Shown piece by piece: positions 9,721-23,032 of a stretch of 64,000 bases of DNA. Made by a program: the position numbers and the translations under genes. This stretch comes from Dermatemys mawii (taxonomy: Eukaryota; Chordata; Testudines; Dermatemydidae). Below the pieces are notes generated by a model. The model ran no database searches and had not been told where the DNA came from. It saw nothing but the letters and a program-made list of their open reading frames with translations. Each line of letters opens with the position of its first letter. Within the stretch, counting starts at the first letter, position 1. Location: contig ML677329.1 of the NCBI GenBank assembly GCA_007922305.1, positions 1,950,271 through 2,014,270 of the forward strand. The letters run 5' to 3'.

Positions 9721-12700
9721 ACACTCCCAGCTTCATTTGTAGTGAAAGCGGTGCCCGGGGCTCAAGCGATTATTTCTACTTTCTTAACTGTAGGCAGGGA
9801 GAGGCGCTGGGGCTAGGAACTGCCAGGCCTAGGGGTGCCAGGACAAGCCCGGCACAAATTAAACACTGGGCACCCGCCACCTATTCTTGCAGTGCCAGGC
9901 AAACCAGAGATTCATAAACTGCCACCTTCGGTTGGCAGGGTTTCAAACAGGGGGCATAAAATGCCCACTCTCCACTACTTACTGATCTAGATGGAAGGAG
10001 CCAGAAGTAAATTATTCCCAGGCATACATTGCACATTACATTAATAAGAGGGGCAATAGTTCACTCAGTCAAACTGGTGTTTTCTTAAACTAAATGAAAG
10101 TAGGTTTGCAAAGTATAACACCTGTAGTTATTTATAAAGGTGATTTAACAGTGCTTTTAAAAGTTATTTTTCTTCTACAGAACTGTCATTTAAAAAATGT
10201 ATAGCACCTTCTATTGTACCCTGTGCATGTAACACACCTCTTACCTTAACACATGCCTATGTATTAACTGAAAATCATTTAAAAAGGATTAGAATCCACG
10301 ACTATGCTCCCAGACCTCTTTCCCAGCCATCTTTTCAGAACTGATATGAGTAGCAGGCTGCACAAAAGATTGTTTGCAAAAAACAACTGACCAACCACAA
10401 CAAAAACCCACAAACAAAACGACCCCAACCAAACAAAATCCCTTCAAACTTCAAAATATTTACCAGTTATGCCATTGTAGTTAGGGCTTTATCATCCCAT
10501 GTGGACAAACTTATTTCAGTGCAAGATTGTCTTTTCCAGTTTAGCTTAACCACTTCCCAAATAACATAAACTAAACTGAAAAAAGCCAGTTGGTCAAACT
10601 TTTGTTGAAAAAACACACTCCTGACCAACATAAGTTTCACAGGCAAAAGTGCTGATGTGGACAGCACTGTGTTGGCAGGAGAGGCTCTTCTGCTGACACA
10701 ATTAGCATCACTTTATGGGAGTGGTTTAATTATGCCAGCCAGAAAGCTCTCACCTGCCAACAAAGAGCAGCTACACAGGAGATCTTACAGCAGTATGGCT
10801 GTAATGGTACAGCTGTTCTGCTGTAAGGTCCATCATGTATATATACTCTGATTTACTTGGGGAATGATACTAGTATAACTACATCTGTTTTAATTAACAC
10901 CTTAGCTTATTCCAGAATAACTGAGTGGGTACACAATAATGATTTTTTTTATTTAATATTGTATGTATTTTAGGAGCACCCTTCCTGTTAAAACAAAGTT
11001 TGGGAGGAGCGGGGTGTGGTTGCTTAGTCCTCTATGCACCTGTGGCATACCCTAGTACAGGCTAAAGGGCAGCATTGGAACTGCAGCTGTTTCAGAATGA
11101 GATTAAAGAGCGTGAAGCTAGCACTTTGAAATTTGCACCCATGCTGTCTGATACATTGCCCTCTACACACGCAACCTGCTTATTGCCATTGCAGGTACAC
11201 TTACTGCAGATACACAGCTGGCTGTGTGCTTGAGCAACCAAACCTTACCATAAGGCTACAAAGATTTCATAGAATTGGAAGGGACCTCGGGAGTCATCTG
11301 CTCTCAAGGCAGGACTAAGTATTACCTAGAGCATCCCTGACAGGTGTTTGTCCAACCTCCTCTTAAAAATCCTCAATGATGGAGATTTCACAACCTAACT
11401 TGGCAATTTATTCCAATTCCAGCTAGGACGTTTTTCCTAATATCCAACCTAAACCACCCTTGCAGCAATTTAAGTCCATTGTTTCTTGTCCTGTCCTCAG
11501 AGGTTAAGAAAAACAAATTTTTCTCCCTCCTTTTAACCACCTTTTATGTCCTTGAGAACTGTTATGTCCTCTCTCAGTCTTCTCTTCTCTAGACTGAACA
11601 AACTCAGTTTTTTCAGTCTTCCCTCATAGGTCATGTTTGTAGACATTTAATCATTTTTGTTGCTTTTCCCTGGACTTTCTCTAATTTGTCCACATCTTTC
11701 CTGAAATGTGGTGCCCAGAACTGAACACAATACTCCAGTTGAGGTCTAATCAGCACGGAGTAGAGCGGAAGAATTACTTCTCATGTCTTGTTTACAGTAC
11801 TCCTGCTGACTCATCTCAGAATGATGTTTCCCCCGATCCCAACATTACACTGTTGACTCATATTTAGCTTGTGATCCACTATGACTCCCAGATCCCTTCC
11901 CACAGTACTCCTTCCTAGGCAGTTGTTTCCCATTTTGTATGAGTGCAATTGATTGTTCCTTCCTAAGTTGAGTACTTTGCATTTACTTTTAATTGAGTTT
12001 CATCCTATTTAGACCATTTCTCCAGTTTGTCCAGATCATTTTTAATTTTAAATCTTATCCTCCAAAGCACTTGCAACCCTTCCCAGCTTGGTATCGTCCA
12101 CAGACTTTAAGTGTACTCTCTATGCCATTATCTAAATCACTGATGAAGAAGGCATTCGTTGTACCCTTCCAGCATGACTGTGAACCACTGATTACATTCT
12201 GGGAAAGATTTTCCAACCAGTTATGCACTCACCTTATAGTAGCTCCATCTAGGTTGTATTTCCCTAGTTTGTTTATGAGGTCATGTGAGACTGTATCAAA
12301 AGCCTTACTAAAGTCAAGATATACCATATCTACTGCTTCCTCCCATCCACAATACTTCTTACCCTGTCAAAGAAAGCTATCAGGTTGATTTGTTCTTGAC
12401 AAATCCATGCTGACTTATATATCACCTTATTATCTTCTAGGTGGCTTGCAAATTGATTTCTTAATTATTTGCTCCATTATCTTTCCGAGAACAGAAGTTA
12501 AGATGACTCATCTGTAATACCCAGGTTGCCCTTATTTCCCTTTTTATAGATGGTTACTATATTTGCCCTTTTCCAGTCTTCTGGAATGTCTCCCATGACC
12601 TTTCAAAGATAATTGCTAATGGCTCAGATATATCCTCAGTCAGCTCTTGACACATTATTTATGCCTGTGCCTATGCCCATAGGAAAGAGGAAAAGGCATT

Positions 12701-15700
12701 CCTGGTGTTAGAGGAGGGCCCCCATTGTAAGTGAATCTGCTTCAGATGAATACACTTAACTTGTGATGCAATAGACAAGCTCTGGCATTCAACTGATACC
12801 CTTGAGCAGTCACCACCCACATGTTAAGAATTATTATAGCATCTCAGGTCATTCCCTTCAAGCCAGTCATCTGTTTTTCTTCACTATCTGAAACTACTGT
12901 CATTAGATACATATTCCTACTTAGCCTCTTCCCTGCAAGGAGTGCCACAGAAGTGCATCTTTGCTGAACTCCTTGCAAGATTGAGGCCATAGTGTATAGA
13001 GTGCCTAGGTTAGGTTCTATTTTCGAACAACATGTTGACTATCCACATAATATCTAATAGTGATTATTTAACTACTGATATTCTGCAGTTGTAGCATTAT
13101 TATGAAGTTTCCTTTGGTGTGTGAGTGGAAAGGAATGTAGTGTGTCAGAGGCAGAAGGTAGAATAATGGGAAGCAAATACAAAATGAAGAAAACTGCCTC
13201 AGGTTTTCCTGCCTCTTCCACTCCTCACCCCCAAAACCCTCTGGGTTCTCTTCCCCCTGTCTGCTGGTTATCACTAGCTCCTCCAAGAGGATCACTCCTG
13301 CATCTCACAACTTCCTGATTCTGTGAGGTGCAAGAGGACAGACTCCTGTAACACCGTACGCACTAGCTGCCATAAGAGGAAATAAGTTATCATGTCTCAT
13401 TGGCAAGAAATGTCATTCATGAAGCTGCACAAAACTTAGTAGCAGTATTTTGTCCTAGGGAAAGATGCATGGTGTTGGGCACTGGAAGAGCACAAGTTTT
13501 AGTTTTAGCTCTTCCAGTGACCATGTACTTGGTCAGTAGAAGAGAATTAATATTTTTGCGATGGTCACTTTGTTCTTTTATGGTCTGATTTGCACAAGGA
13601 CTGAGTACTCTCATTGATTCAGTTTCAGGTATGAAGACAGATGGTCTAGTGGCTAGAGTGCTAACCTGTGATTTGAGAGAGCTGGGTTTAATTCCCTATT
13701 CTACCACAGACCTTTGGCAAGTTATAGAGTGTTAGATTCACAAAGCCTTATGGGTCTAAATCCAATATTCAGGCACCACTAATGTTCTCCAAGCCACTGT
13801 GCTGTTGTTGTCTAAAGTCCCCTATACGCCTAAGTTTCCAGAAAAAGACATGTGCAAAGCTGCTTGAGGCCACCCCACCTCATTCTTAAGGCCTAATGAG
13901 ATTCTCAAACTAGCCATTCCTCCCACCCCCATCTTTCCAGGAGGGACTGATCCTGTTGATGTTCTCAGAGCATACATACTAGTTCAGGCCCTGCACAAAA
14001 TACATCTACAAGTACATGCTTGGTATCTACTGAGTAGACCCATGGTTAGGGCAGTCACCTAGAATGTAGGAAACCCAATCCATCCTCTGATACCTGAATG
14101 CAGGTCTTCATATCCCAGGTGAATATTTTGTCTCCTGGGTATTGGGGGGGAGGGGGCGTGTTTCTCTCCCAATCTTTCCTTTAGAGCTGTGACACTTCAA
14201 ATATTTTTTGGAGCAGGGCTTTGAACCTGACTCTCCCACTTCCCAGGTGATGCACTAAGCTGTAGAGTCACTCTGTTTCTGGGGCCTGGTGATATAGGAG
14301 TCCTGAGTTCCAGCTTTAAATTTCCTGCTTGAGGATCTTCCCACATCCCAGATTAGTCCCTAAGCACTGGGACATGACTGAGCTAGAAACATCCCACCAC
14401 TGCTTGTCCCTGGCTATCTTTTGTGCAGGACCCTAACTGGGAGGCATACTCCGAGAATATCTACTAGCTTAGTCCCCTTTAGGAGATCATGTGAGAATGC
14501 CACCAGATCTTAGGTGCGACTAGGACTTCAAGCAACTGGTAACACCATCAATTCCCATAGGAGAAAACAATCTAGGCCTCAGTAAATATACCACTGCCAA
14601 GTGATTATAATCATTGACATGTTTTTAGTGCCCAAGGATTCACTTAGAGTTAAGCAATAAGGAAAACACTAATTTGAATATCAGTGAGCTTTGAAATGGA
14701 TGTTGTCACTTTATTTGGCCCAAATTTTAGATATTGTTAAAAAAAACAAAAACAAACACCTTTTAGTATGGGATTTTGAAAGGAGCCAATGGACATTTAG
14801 GTTCCCAGAGCCTACTGAATTCCAATGGAAGTTGGGTACCCCTCTAACTCCATGATGTTCCTTTGAAAAGTCCCAGCTTTACAAGACTAATGACCAACAT
14901 TTTCATTAATTAATTAAAAAAATATTTTTTTTAACCCCCTCCTCCCCCCAAATGAACAGTTCCCAGCAGTGTTTGCAATCCAGATACTGTAGAGTTTTTC
15001 TAATTAAGTAAGTAAAAGTGATTAGAAACTGATTAAACAGAAATGAAATTAAGAGCAAGCAGGAAGTCCTCTTCAGTTTTCTTTAGCCTGAGACCCAGCA
15101 AACAAAGGGTATCTTACCTCAGTCAGATAAAACTCAACATGCAACATGGCTTACTTCAGCATAAAACAATTCCTTTGGCACAGCTATTCTTCTTTGAAGC
15201 TTATTTGTCTCAAGCCCCCTGCCTGATTCTTTCCCTTTTCTGGGATAATGAGGAATTCATTAATTCTCCACAGCTTGCACTACTCTGCATATCCCATCAT
15301 TAAGCACATGTAGTAGTGGCCCTTGCTAAAGAGGAAGGTTAACTTTTCCTTCTCAACATGAGATAGGCCCAATACCCTGATCACAGAAACCTTAACCAGG
15401 TATGTTTTTTGGGAGAGGTTGGCAATTAAGTGGAAACTTAATTTGGAATTTTCAAGCTAAGGAAAGACAATTTTTAAGGGAAGCAATCAAGTTTTTGAGG
15501 GTTGGGTGTACTTAGGTTGAAGTGATACTTTATCAGCCTTAGCTCCAGGTTTGCCATCAAAAACTATTGTGATTCTCATACACACGCTCTCTGTAATAGT
15601 TCTTTTATTTAGGATTCTGAACTATGTCATTACTGCTAAGTTCAGCTGTGTCTACGCTAATACTTTTCAGCATTTCTCCCATCATTAGTCTAGCACCCTT

Positions 15701-18700
15701 GTTGCAGTTCTTCTGGTGCTAGCTACAGTGGACTTGCTAGTGTAGACAGGCTACAAGTGTTTTCTACACTGTTATGTCTAACCTTGACAATTAGACAACA
15801 TGATGGTAAAAACACTGGCAACTGGTCTACAGTAGTATTTCCACCATTGCTGTCACCAGTGGAGATGTACCTATGCTAGACCAATAATAGGAGAAGTGTT
15901 AAGAGGAGAAGTAGGCAAGGCTTTTGTGACTTGATTTCAATGGTAAGGTACTGACGGGACAGCAAAGGGCAAAAAATAATCACAAAAGTTAACAAACATG
16001 GTCCATCATGGCTCAGTACTAGGATTCCATTCATTCGATTTATTACAGAAATAAATTATGAAAGGATATAAAAATGTGTTCATAATTTTCTTTTTTGCAG
16101 CTGATGCATTATATGTTATGACAGTGACATTGGTGTGGTATTTTCAATTGCAGGGCAAATCCAGGTGGATAGTGGGCCCGCTTTAAATACCAAAGGTACG
16201 GTAAAGTATTACTTTCATAAAATGGCTAGGTTAAAAAGAGTATTGTGGGCTGCACACTTTTGGTAATATGGATTGTAAGATATCTTCAGATTTGTGGAGA
16301 CACTGATGTATAGTGACAAAGAGTCCTGTGTCAACTTAAAGACTAACTAAAGTTTTAGAGCATAAGCTTTTGTGGGCTAATACTGATGTATAGGTGGGAA
16401 AAGATGGGAACTGGACATAGCTGACAGCTTTATTTTTAAAACGGTAGGTCAAGCTCTGTATTCCTTGTACACTCAATAGTATTATTAATTTCACTGAGAG
16501 TTTTGGGTATACTAACACGGCCGATGTATGTATTCTATGCATTTTAGCAGAAGAAAGGGTGTGAGTCGTTTGCATATTTTAGAATTTTTCTGCTAGTTGA
16601 TTGTCCTTATACCTATGTCACTTCCTAAATTGTTGAGTGACAGAGCTAACCACAAAGAAAATGCTTAATGTACTAGAAATTAAATAGTGTATACAAAAGC
16701 ATGCACAGTTTTTGCATGAAATTACAGAGGCTGTGCATTAAAATGACCAGATGGACAGTTTGTTATTTGCATATGCAGTGTCCTAGATTGCAGATACACA
16801 GTTTATGCATCTGCATTTTTGAAATTTTAAAGATCTGGTCTTTTGGGATCACATGTTTAATAATGGCCTCCAAAAGTAAACCCATAAAATTGCACACCCC
16901 AATAAGCATTAATGCAAATCAGTTGATTTCATGCCTAATTATCTGGCCTGTGCATGAACTGCCTTGATTATGTTATCAAATGTACTTTACAAGTGGTTGC
17001 ACGTGCTCTACATGTGAGTTCTTAAAAAAGAAGTACTGGAATGGATTTCCAGGACTATCACTCATATGGGATTGTAACGGAACGCCCCCCCAAAAAATAC
17101 AGGAATGGTATTCTGGAGTGTTGCAGCACTACTCAAGCCCTAGTTTAAGTTTAAATTTGAAAATCTCCCATTGCCTAAGATATCAAATGTTCTTTTAATA
17201 ACAGGGTTAGTAATTCAAACACCCTTTGGCTCTCTTGTTACTGTAGGTGGAGACCAAAACGTCACAGAAACAGATGCCTTTGAGAGAAGGTAAAGGCCTT
17301 TGTTTTAATCAGAAAGACTAAAGATGGTAATGGAAGAGAGATAAAGATGTGAAAGTGAAACACAAAACATTTACAACTTGTTTTTTCAAAAATCTGCGGT
17401 AAGAGGCCAAGCGGAGTACCCAAGAAGGTTTCCTAAGGTTGCAGACTCCTATATATCAATGAAGTAGTAGTGTTCATTGTTTTATTATGGCACCATCCAG
17501 AGGCCCTAGTAAGAATCAGAGTTCCATAGTGCTGTCAGTGAACAAATACATGCAGCAGGAAGGAGACTCTGGGCTAGATTCATGAAGGGGTCTTAGAAAT
17601 TCCAACACTAACCTTCTTGGTAACCTGCTATTGAGTGGAATTCATGGTCCCAAGTTAGGTACCTGGGTTTCCCACATAATGCATACAATAAATGAATAAA
17701 ATTTATATTATATGATGTTTGTTTATAGTAACGCCAACTCTGTGTTAAGCTCTTTCCAGACATGTTGTGGCTGGGAGTGGTCAGATCTCTGCTCTGAGGA
17801 TACTACAAGCTAAAGATAGAAGTGACTACTTCTAACCATCAGAAAAATTAGGTGCTGGAACAGCCTTCCAAGGAGAATAGTGGGGACAAGAAACCTGACT
17901 TGTTTCAAGACTGAGCTTAATAAGTTTATGGAGTTGATGGTATGATGAGATTGCTCCCAAATGGCATGTGGTCCTTCCATGACTACTGTTAGTCAGTATC
18001 TTCAATGGCCAGAGATAGGACATTAGAGGGGAAGAGCTCTGAGTTACTACAATTAATTCTTTCCCAGATGTGTGTCTGGTGGGTCTTGTCCACATGGTCA
18101 GGATCTCACTGATCGTCTGGTTTGAATTAGCGTAAATGGTGGACTGGCTATAACTTAAAGTCTTTAAATCAAGAGTAACTTAGCCAGAGGTTATGGGCTT
18201 ACTACATGAGTGGGTGGATGAGATTCTGGGGTTTGCGATCAGCAGGAGGTCAGACTAGATGATCATGATGGTCCCTTCTGGCCTTAAAGCCTGAGTCTAC
18301 AAACAAAGATTTTTTTTATGACTCAAGTAGATTTACTATAAATACTACAACAGAAGTGGGTCTTTCAAAGGGATTTAAATGTGGAGAGGGTAGAGACTTT
18401 GCAGATGAGCTTAGGAAGGTCATACCATTCATAGGGGCAGTGATTAATAAGAAAGAAATACTGGGGAAACTATGCCTAGAACCAGTTGTACAGATCTTGA
18501 GATGACATGCAAGAATTCCATACGTCCTCAGACAAATTTTCATAGACTTCATTCAACCCCCCTTCTCCAACCATTAGCCCACCCATCAATTAACTTTTCC
18601 CCTCCTCATCTTTCTTCCTGCTAGATAAAATCCAGGATCCAAATGGCCCTGGTTATATGGTTAGAACAGTTCACAGCATTTCATTGCAAGTCTGTTCTGC

Positions 18701-21700
18701 TTATCAGAACAATTAGCATATTATATATATATATGTGTGTATATTATGGGCTAGTCAGACATATGCCCATACAATATTTGACATATTACAAATACATATA
18801 ATATAAATGGTGGGGACAAAGAATGAAAGAAAGTTGCTCCTTCTAGCACACAGAGGCAGCAGTATAGGGAATACTCACTGAGAAGCAGCCTCCAGCTATG
18901 TCTTTGTTTACCTAATTACGTGGTCAGTCCTAGGGTGCCAAGTGTGATAGCCCAGGTTGGGTCACACTGACCTACAACTGGCTCTAGTCATGCTTGCTCT
19001 TTTTGACAGTTAAGTATTTGGTTTCAGATCTTCTCAGGTGGAATGTTTACTTTCATCCAGTTCCAGGGGAAAAGCTGTTTAAAATATTGCATATGTTTCC
19101 TAGTGGGTGTTTGGAAATAGCTTTTTAGTATGCATCTTAAGTTAGACAGGGATAGCTGTTTCATTGCATAAGATAACTTCTTTCTTCAGTAGATTCAGAT
19201 AAGTTGTATGCACCAAATATTTATGGCTTATTTTCATTTTTTTTAAACTGTGGCCTGTTGTGGAAATCTGTCTTTTAGAAATCCACACCATCACCCTTCA
19301 AGTGATTTGGAGGCTATAGCTGGTTATACCCAACACAGTTTTCCTACTGGTGTAGGTTGTCTAATTAAGGGGAAGAAAAATGCCCCATCTTTTTCCCCCT
19401 TCTTGATTTTTACTTAGTCACTGCTATTAAGGACATTTTGATTTCATCTTGCTTGAGTTATTTGGATTTAGGTAACTTGTCTCAGGTGAGCATGGATGAA
19501 AATCTCTCTCTGTCCCACCAGCATAAGAACCTAACATCGCAATGTAGTCTTCAGAAAGTTATGTGACTATTTAAAACTGCCATGTTCACGTTGCATATGA
19601 TTCAGTAAACAGTAACTTACAAAAAAAAATTCCAATTAGTGCACACTTACCTTATCAAAAGATGTCTGCACTATAAGTTTTAAAATAAGAAGTCTGTGAA
19701 ACTAAACTGTGAAACCTGGAGAATAAGTACTGAGTCGAGACTCCACTTTAATTTATCATAATGTGTCTAGTTATTACACTGGCAGTCTTCTGTCCTGGAA
19801 TGCAACAGAGAATCCAAGCAAACAATGAAAGTTACAGAAACAGCTTTTTAAACTCAGAATTTACTGGCCTTTATCTACTGTAGCCATTTCATTAACGATA
19901 TTTTTGTTAATATCAATGTTAATGTTATAAATGTTAACTCATTTAATGTGCCCCAGATTTTCAAACGTGACTAGGGATTTGAGTACCCAACATCTCTAGT
20001 CAATCTTGAAAATCTTGGCCCGTGAACATATGTAGGTGAAGTAATAATTACTTTTGTTAATTGAAAGGCATGTTCTCTCTTTGTACAGCCAACCATTTGA
20101 TCCAGCAGCACAATACAAAATGAACCACAGGCGAAGGGGGATTGCTTTAATTTTCAATCATGAGCAGTTTTATTGGCATTTAACACTGCCAGATAGACGT
20201 GGCACACTTGCAGACAGAAACAATCTGAAACGCAGGTAAGATGCTATTTAGCTGCTTTACGGAAGGATACTATTTTTAAATAAGTTAAACAAAAAATATG
20301 CAATTCAAAGTGATTTGTCATGAAAGTTATATAAGCAGCTCTAAAATAACTGATTTCATTAACATAATTGTGATTCAAAGATTTTGCACAGTTCCCCATG
20401 ATAAAAAGAGTTAAATTGAAATAATAGGCAGAACTCCCATTGATTTCATTGGGGACAGAATCAGGCCCCGTGAAAATAGACTGCTGAGGTACAGGCAGCC
20501 ATCAGGGTGAGGAAGACTAAGTGGTGATCTTAATTTTTAAAGGCTTTTTAGTATTGTGTAACTGAGCAATGTATTTCTCTGTCTCAGTATCATGAGGGGG
20601 GGAAAAAATAGAACAAATATTTTCATAGGTTAATATAGACAAAAAGGTAAACTTGATTGTAATGTCACAAACTGGTAGGAAGTGCCGGGGGGAAGGTATA
20701 GTACCCGAAATTACTTTCAACTCATTTTTTGTAATTGACTAGATTTCAAGCAGATTGTGCCTATTTAATATTGTTTAGCAACAACAGTTTATCTTGTATG
20801 CCTAAGGCATTCAAGCCAAGTGATGGCTGGATGCAAGTGTTTATGTGGCTGACTCAAGGAGCCAGTATAGTCTAAACTTAGCCACATGCTATTTTACAAC
20901 AGTTTAGATATGCAAAAAGGAAGGGATATATGACTTAAAGGGATATGTCTCTTAGCACTAGTTGTCTTCGAGTGTGGACTACCAACAAATCTCAGACTTT
21001 GCTATCACTGACAATATCAGTATATTTCAGGGCATGATTACATTTTTATATTCTGTTTATATTAAATTTCTGATCTGATAGTATTATAATCCTTAAAAAA
21101 AAAAGTCCAAAATTGTCATTTTGGATCATGGTTGCCTGAAAATGAAATTGCATTTTGGCAAAATGTAAGTTCTATTTCATTTCGCATATTGGTTGGTTTT
21201 CAGACAGGGCCCTGTGTTTTCTGTTTATTCTTAACAGAATTCCTATTTCATCAGAATGCCTTGACTTTATAAATGACTTTTTTGGTTTGTTCTATGCATC
21301 TTTAAGACACTTCTGGGGATCAGGTCTGAGTACCATTACATAAATTAACATGGATATCCTTCGAGGAAAAGATACAAAATTTCAAAGGGAATAACAAAGG
21401 TGGTGGCATTTTTAGCATAACTCACAAAAGAAACTTATTAAAACGTGTGTGTTTAATGATAGTTTGACAGAGCTTGGATTTGAAGTCAGATGCTTTGATG
21501 ACCTTAAATCAGAAGAGGTTATGCAGAACATTTATGAAGGTAGGAGACCCTGTAGTGGGTATGTTTTAGTCTGCTTGCAGGAGCAGTTCTAGGTAAGATT
21601 GTATTTCTCCATCATTGTTAAGACAAGTTCACTTTAACCTGAATTATTTCCCTTCTGTGATGAAGTCCCATAACATAAAAAGACTAAGAAACAGAAAATA

Positions 21701-22986
21701 TATCAATTTGATACTTTATTTGTATTGCAGTGCAAGTGTTGGAATTCCCAAGATGCATCTATGACCAACAGAAGTAGTGTTTACTAAACATCTCTCTAAC
21801 CTCCAGTAGACTGGACCCTCAGCTTGCATGGATCAGTGTAGTTCCAGACTTCAGCAGAGCTATGCTTACAGCAGCTGAGACTCTGGCTCAACATATTTTG
21901 AATAGGATTGATTTGAAATTAAATGGCTAAATGTGGTCTTGAGAGGACTAATGGTGGAGTGTTTAATAAATTCTGTAAGCTTGTGTAATCATCTAAACAC
22001 TGTTCTGCTATTTTAGTGTCAATAGACAACCATAGTGATGCCGATTGCTTTGTCTGTGTGTTCCTGAGCCATGGTGAAGATAATCACGTTTACGCCTACG
22101 ATGCAAAAATAAAAGTTCAGACAGTGACAAACATGTTCAGAGGAGACAAATGTCCGAGTCTAGTAGGAAAGCCTAAAATATTTATAATTCAGGTAAGATC
22201 TCTGTTCTTGAATTTATGTACTTTTTTCCCCAGTGGTACACAGGACAATTTTTTGGGGGGATAACTTCTCATGTGAAAAAGGCGGTGGTTATTATGACAA
22301 GAGGCAGCTTGCTACTACCTGCCCTTAGTAAGAGAAAGTCTTGTCTATAGATCAGCTTCTTATTTCCATGCACTCTCTCTCTCTCTGCAGGTCTATGATA
22401 GGCACATACCAACTCCATAGTCCTCTGAGCATCCCTCTGGAGTGCTCTGCCCATTCCACTGCATTCTACTCAGATTTGCTACTCCCTAAAGCAGCTTACT
22501 CAAGTCAACTAGGATCACCACTCTGCTTAACACACAGCAGTTAGATATGTTTAAAGTGAAAACAAGTTTATCAAAGAATAGAGATTCAAATAATAGAAAT
22601 TAAGGCTATTGGAAACAAATGGTTAAATATAAAACAGAACCCGCTTTGTAGAGCCTCCAGTTAACTCACAGGACATTTCTCAGTCTTCTACATTATAGCC
22701 TACCCCAGTGCCTTTTCCCAGCATTTTTCAACCAACCTGGCTGAAATCCCCATTTCATAAGATCAAGACTACAGCTTGTCTTCATATGTACCCATAGATA
22801 TACCAGATCATAACTTTGATCTTCACCTGTTCTGAATTCTCTTCAAGCTCTTCATTAGCATTTAAGTCAATAAACTAATAGACTTTTATTGTAAAACACA
22901 CCAAGGAGATAAACATCTCCAGACAGGAAGCATTTAGCTACAAGGCCTAAAAACATTTTTCAGCATTATAATATACATTATATATA

Positions 22987-23032
<46 letters not shown>

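Larger units (their letters stand above)
9350..17246 (+). other. CASP6 intron 1 (about 7.9 kb)
   Basis: Non-coding. Holds the 3' shore of the CpG island (to about 9720), a miniature DNA-element-like segment (10480-10850, GTGGACAGCACTG region), a reversed CR1 copy (11266-12680), a SINE (13636-13745), a degenerate fold-back repeat region (about 14030-14420), a DNA-element relic (15645-15760), Penelope-type fragments (16331-16380 and 16497-16525) and the candidate cassette exon (16154-16195). No other exon with conserved coding was found. Confidence 0.7.

Noticed and set aside
8938..9917. Several 85-182-codon frames on both strands around the CASP6 promoter
   Set aside because: They are low-complexity Arg/Gly/Pro/Ala frames expected in a stop-poor CpG island; only the 9310 ATG has a downstream splice partner and family context.
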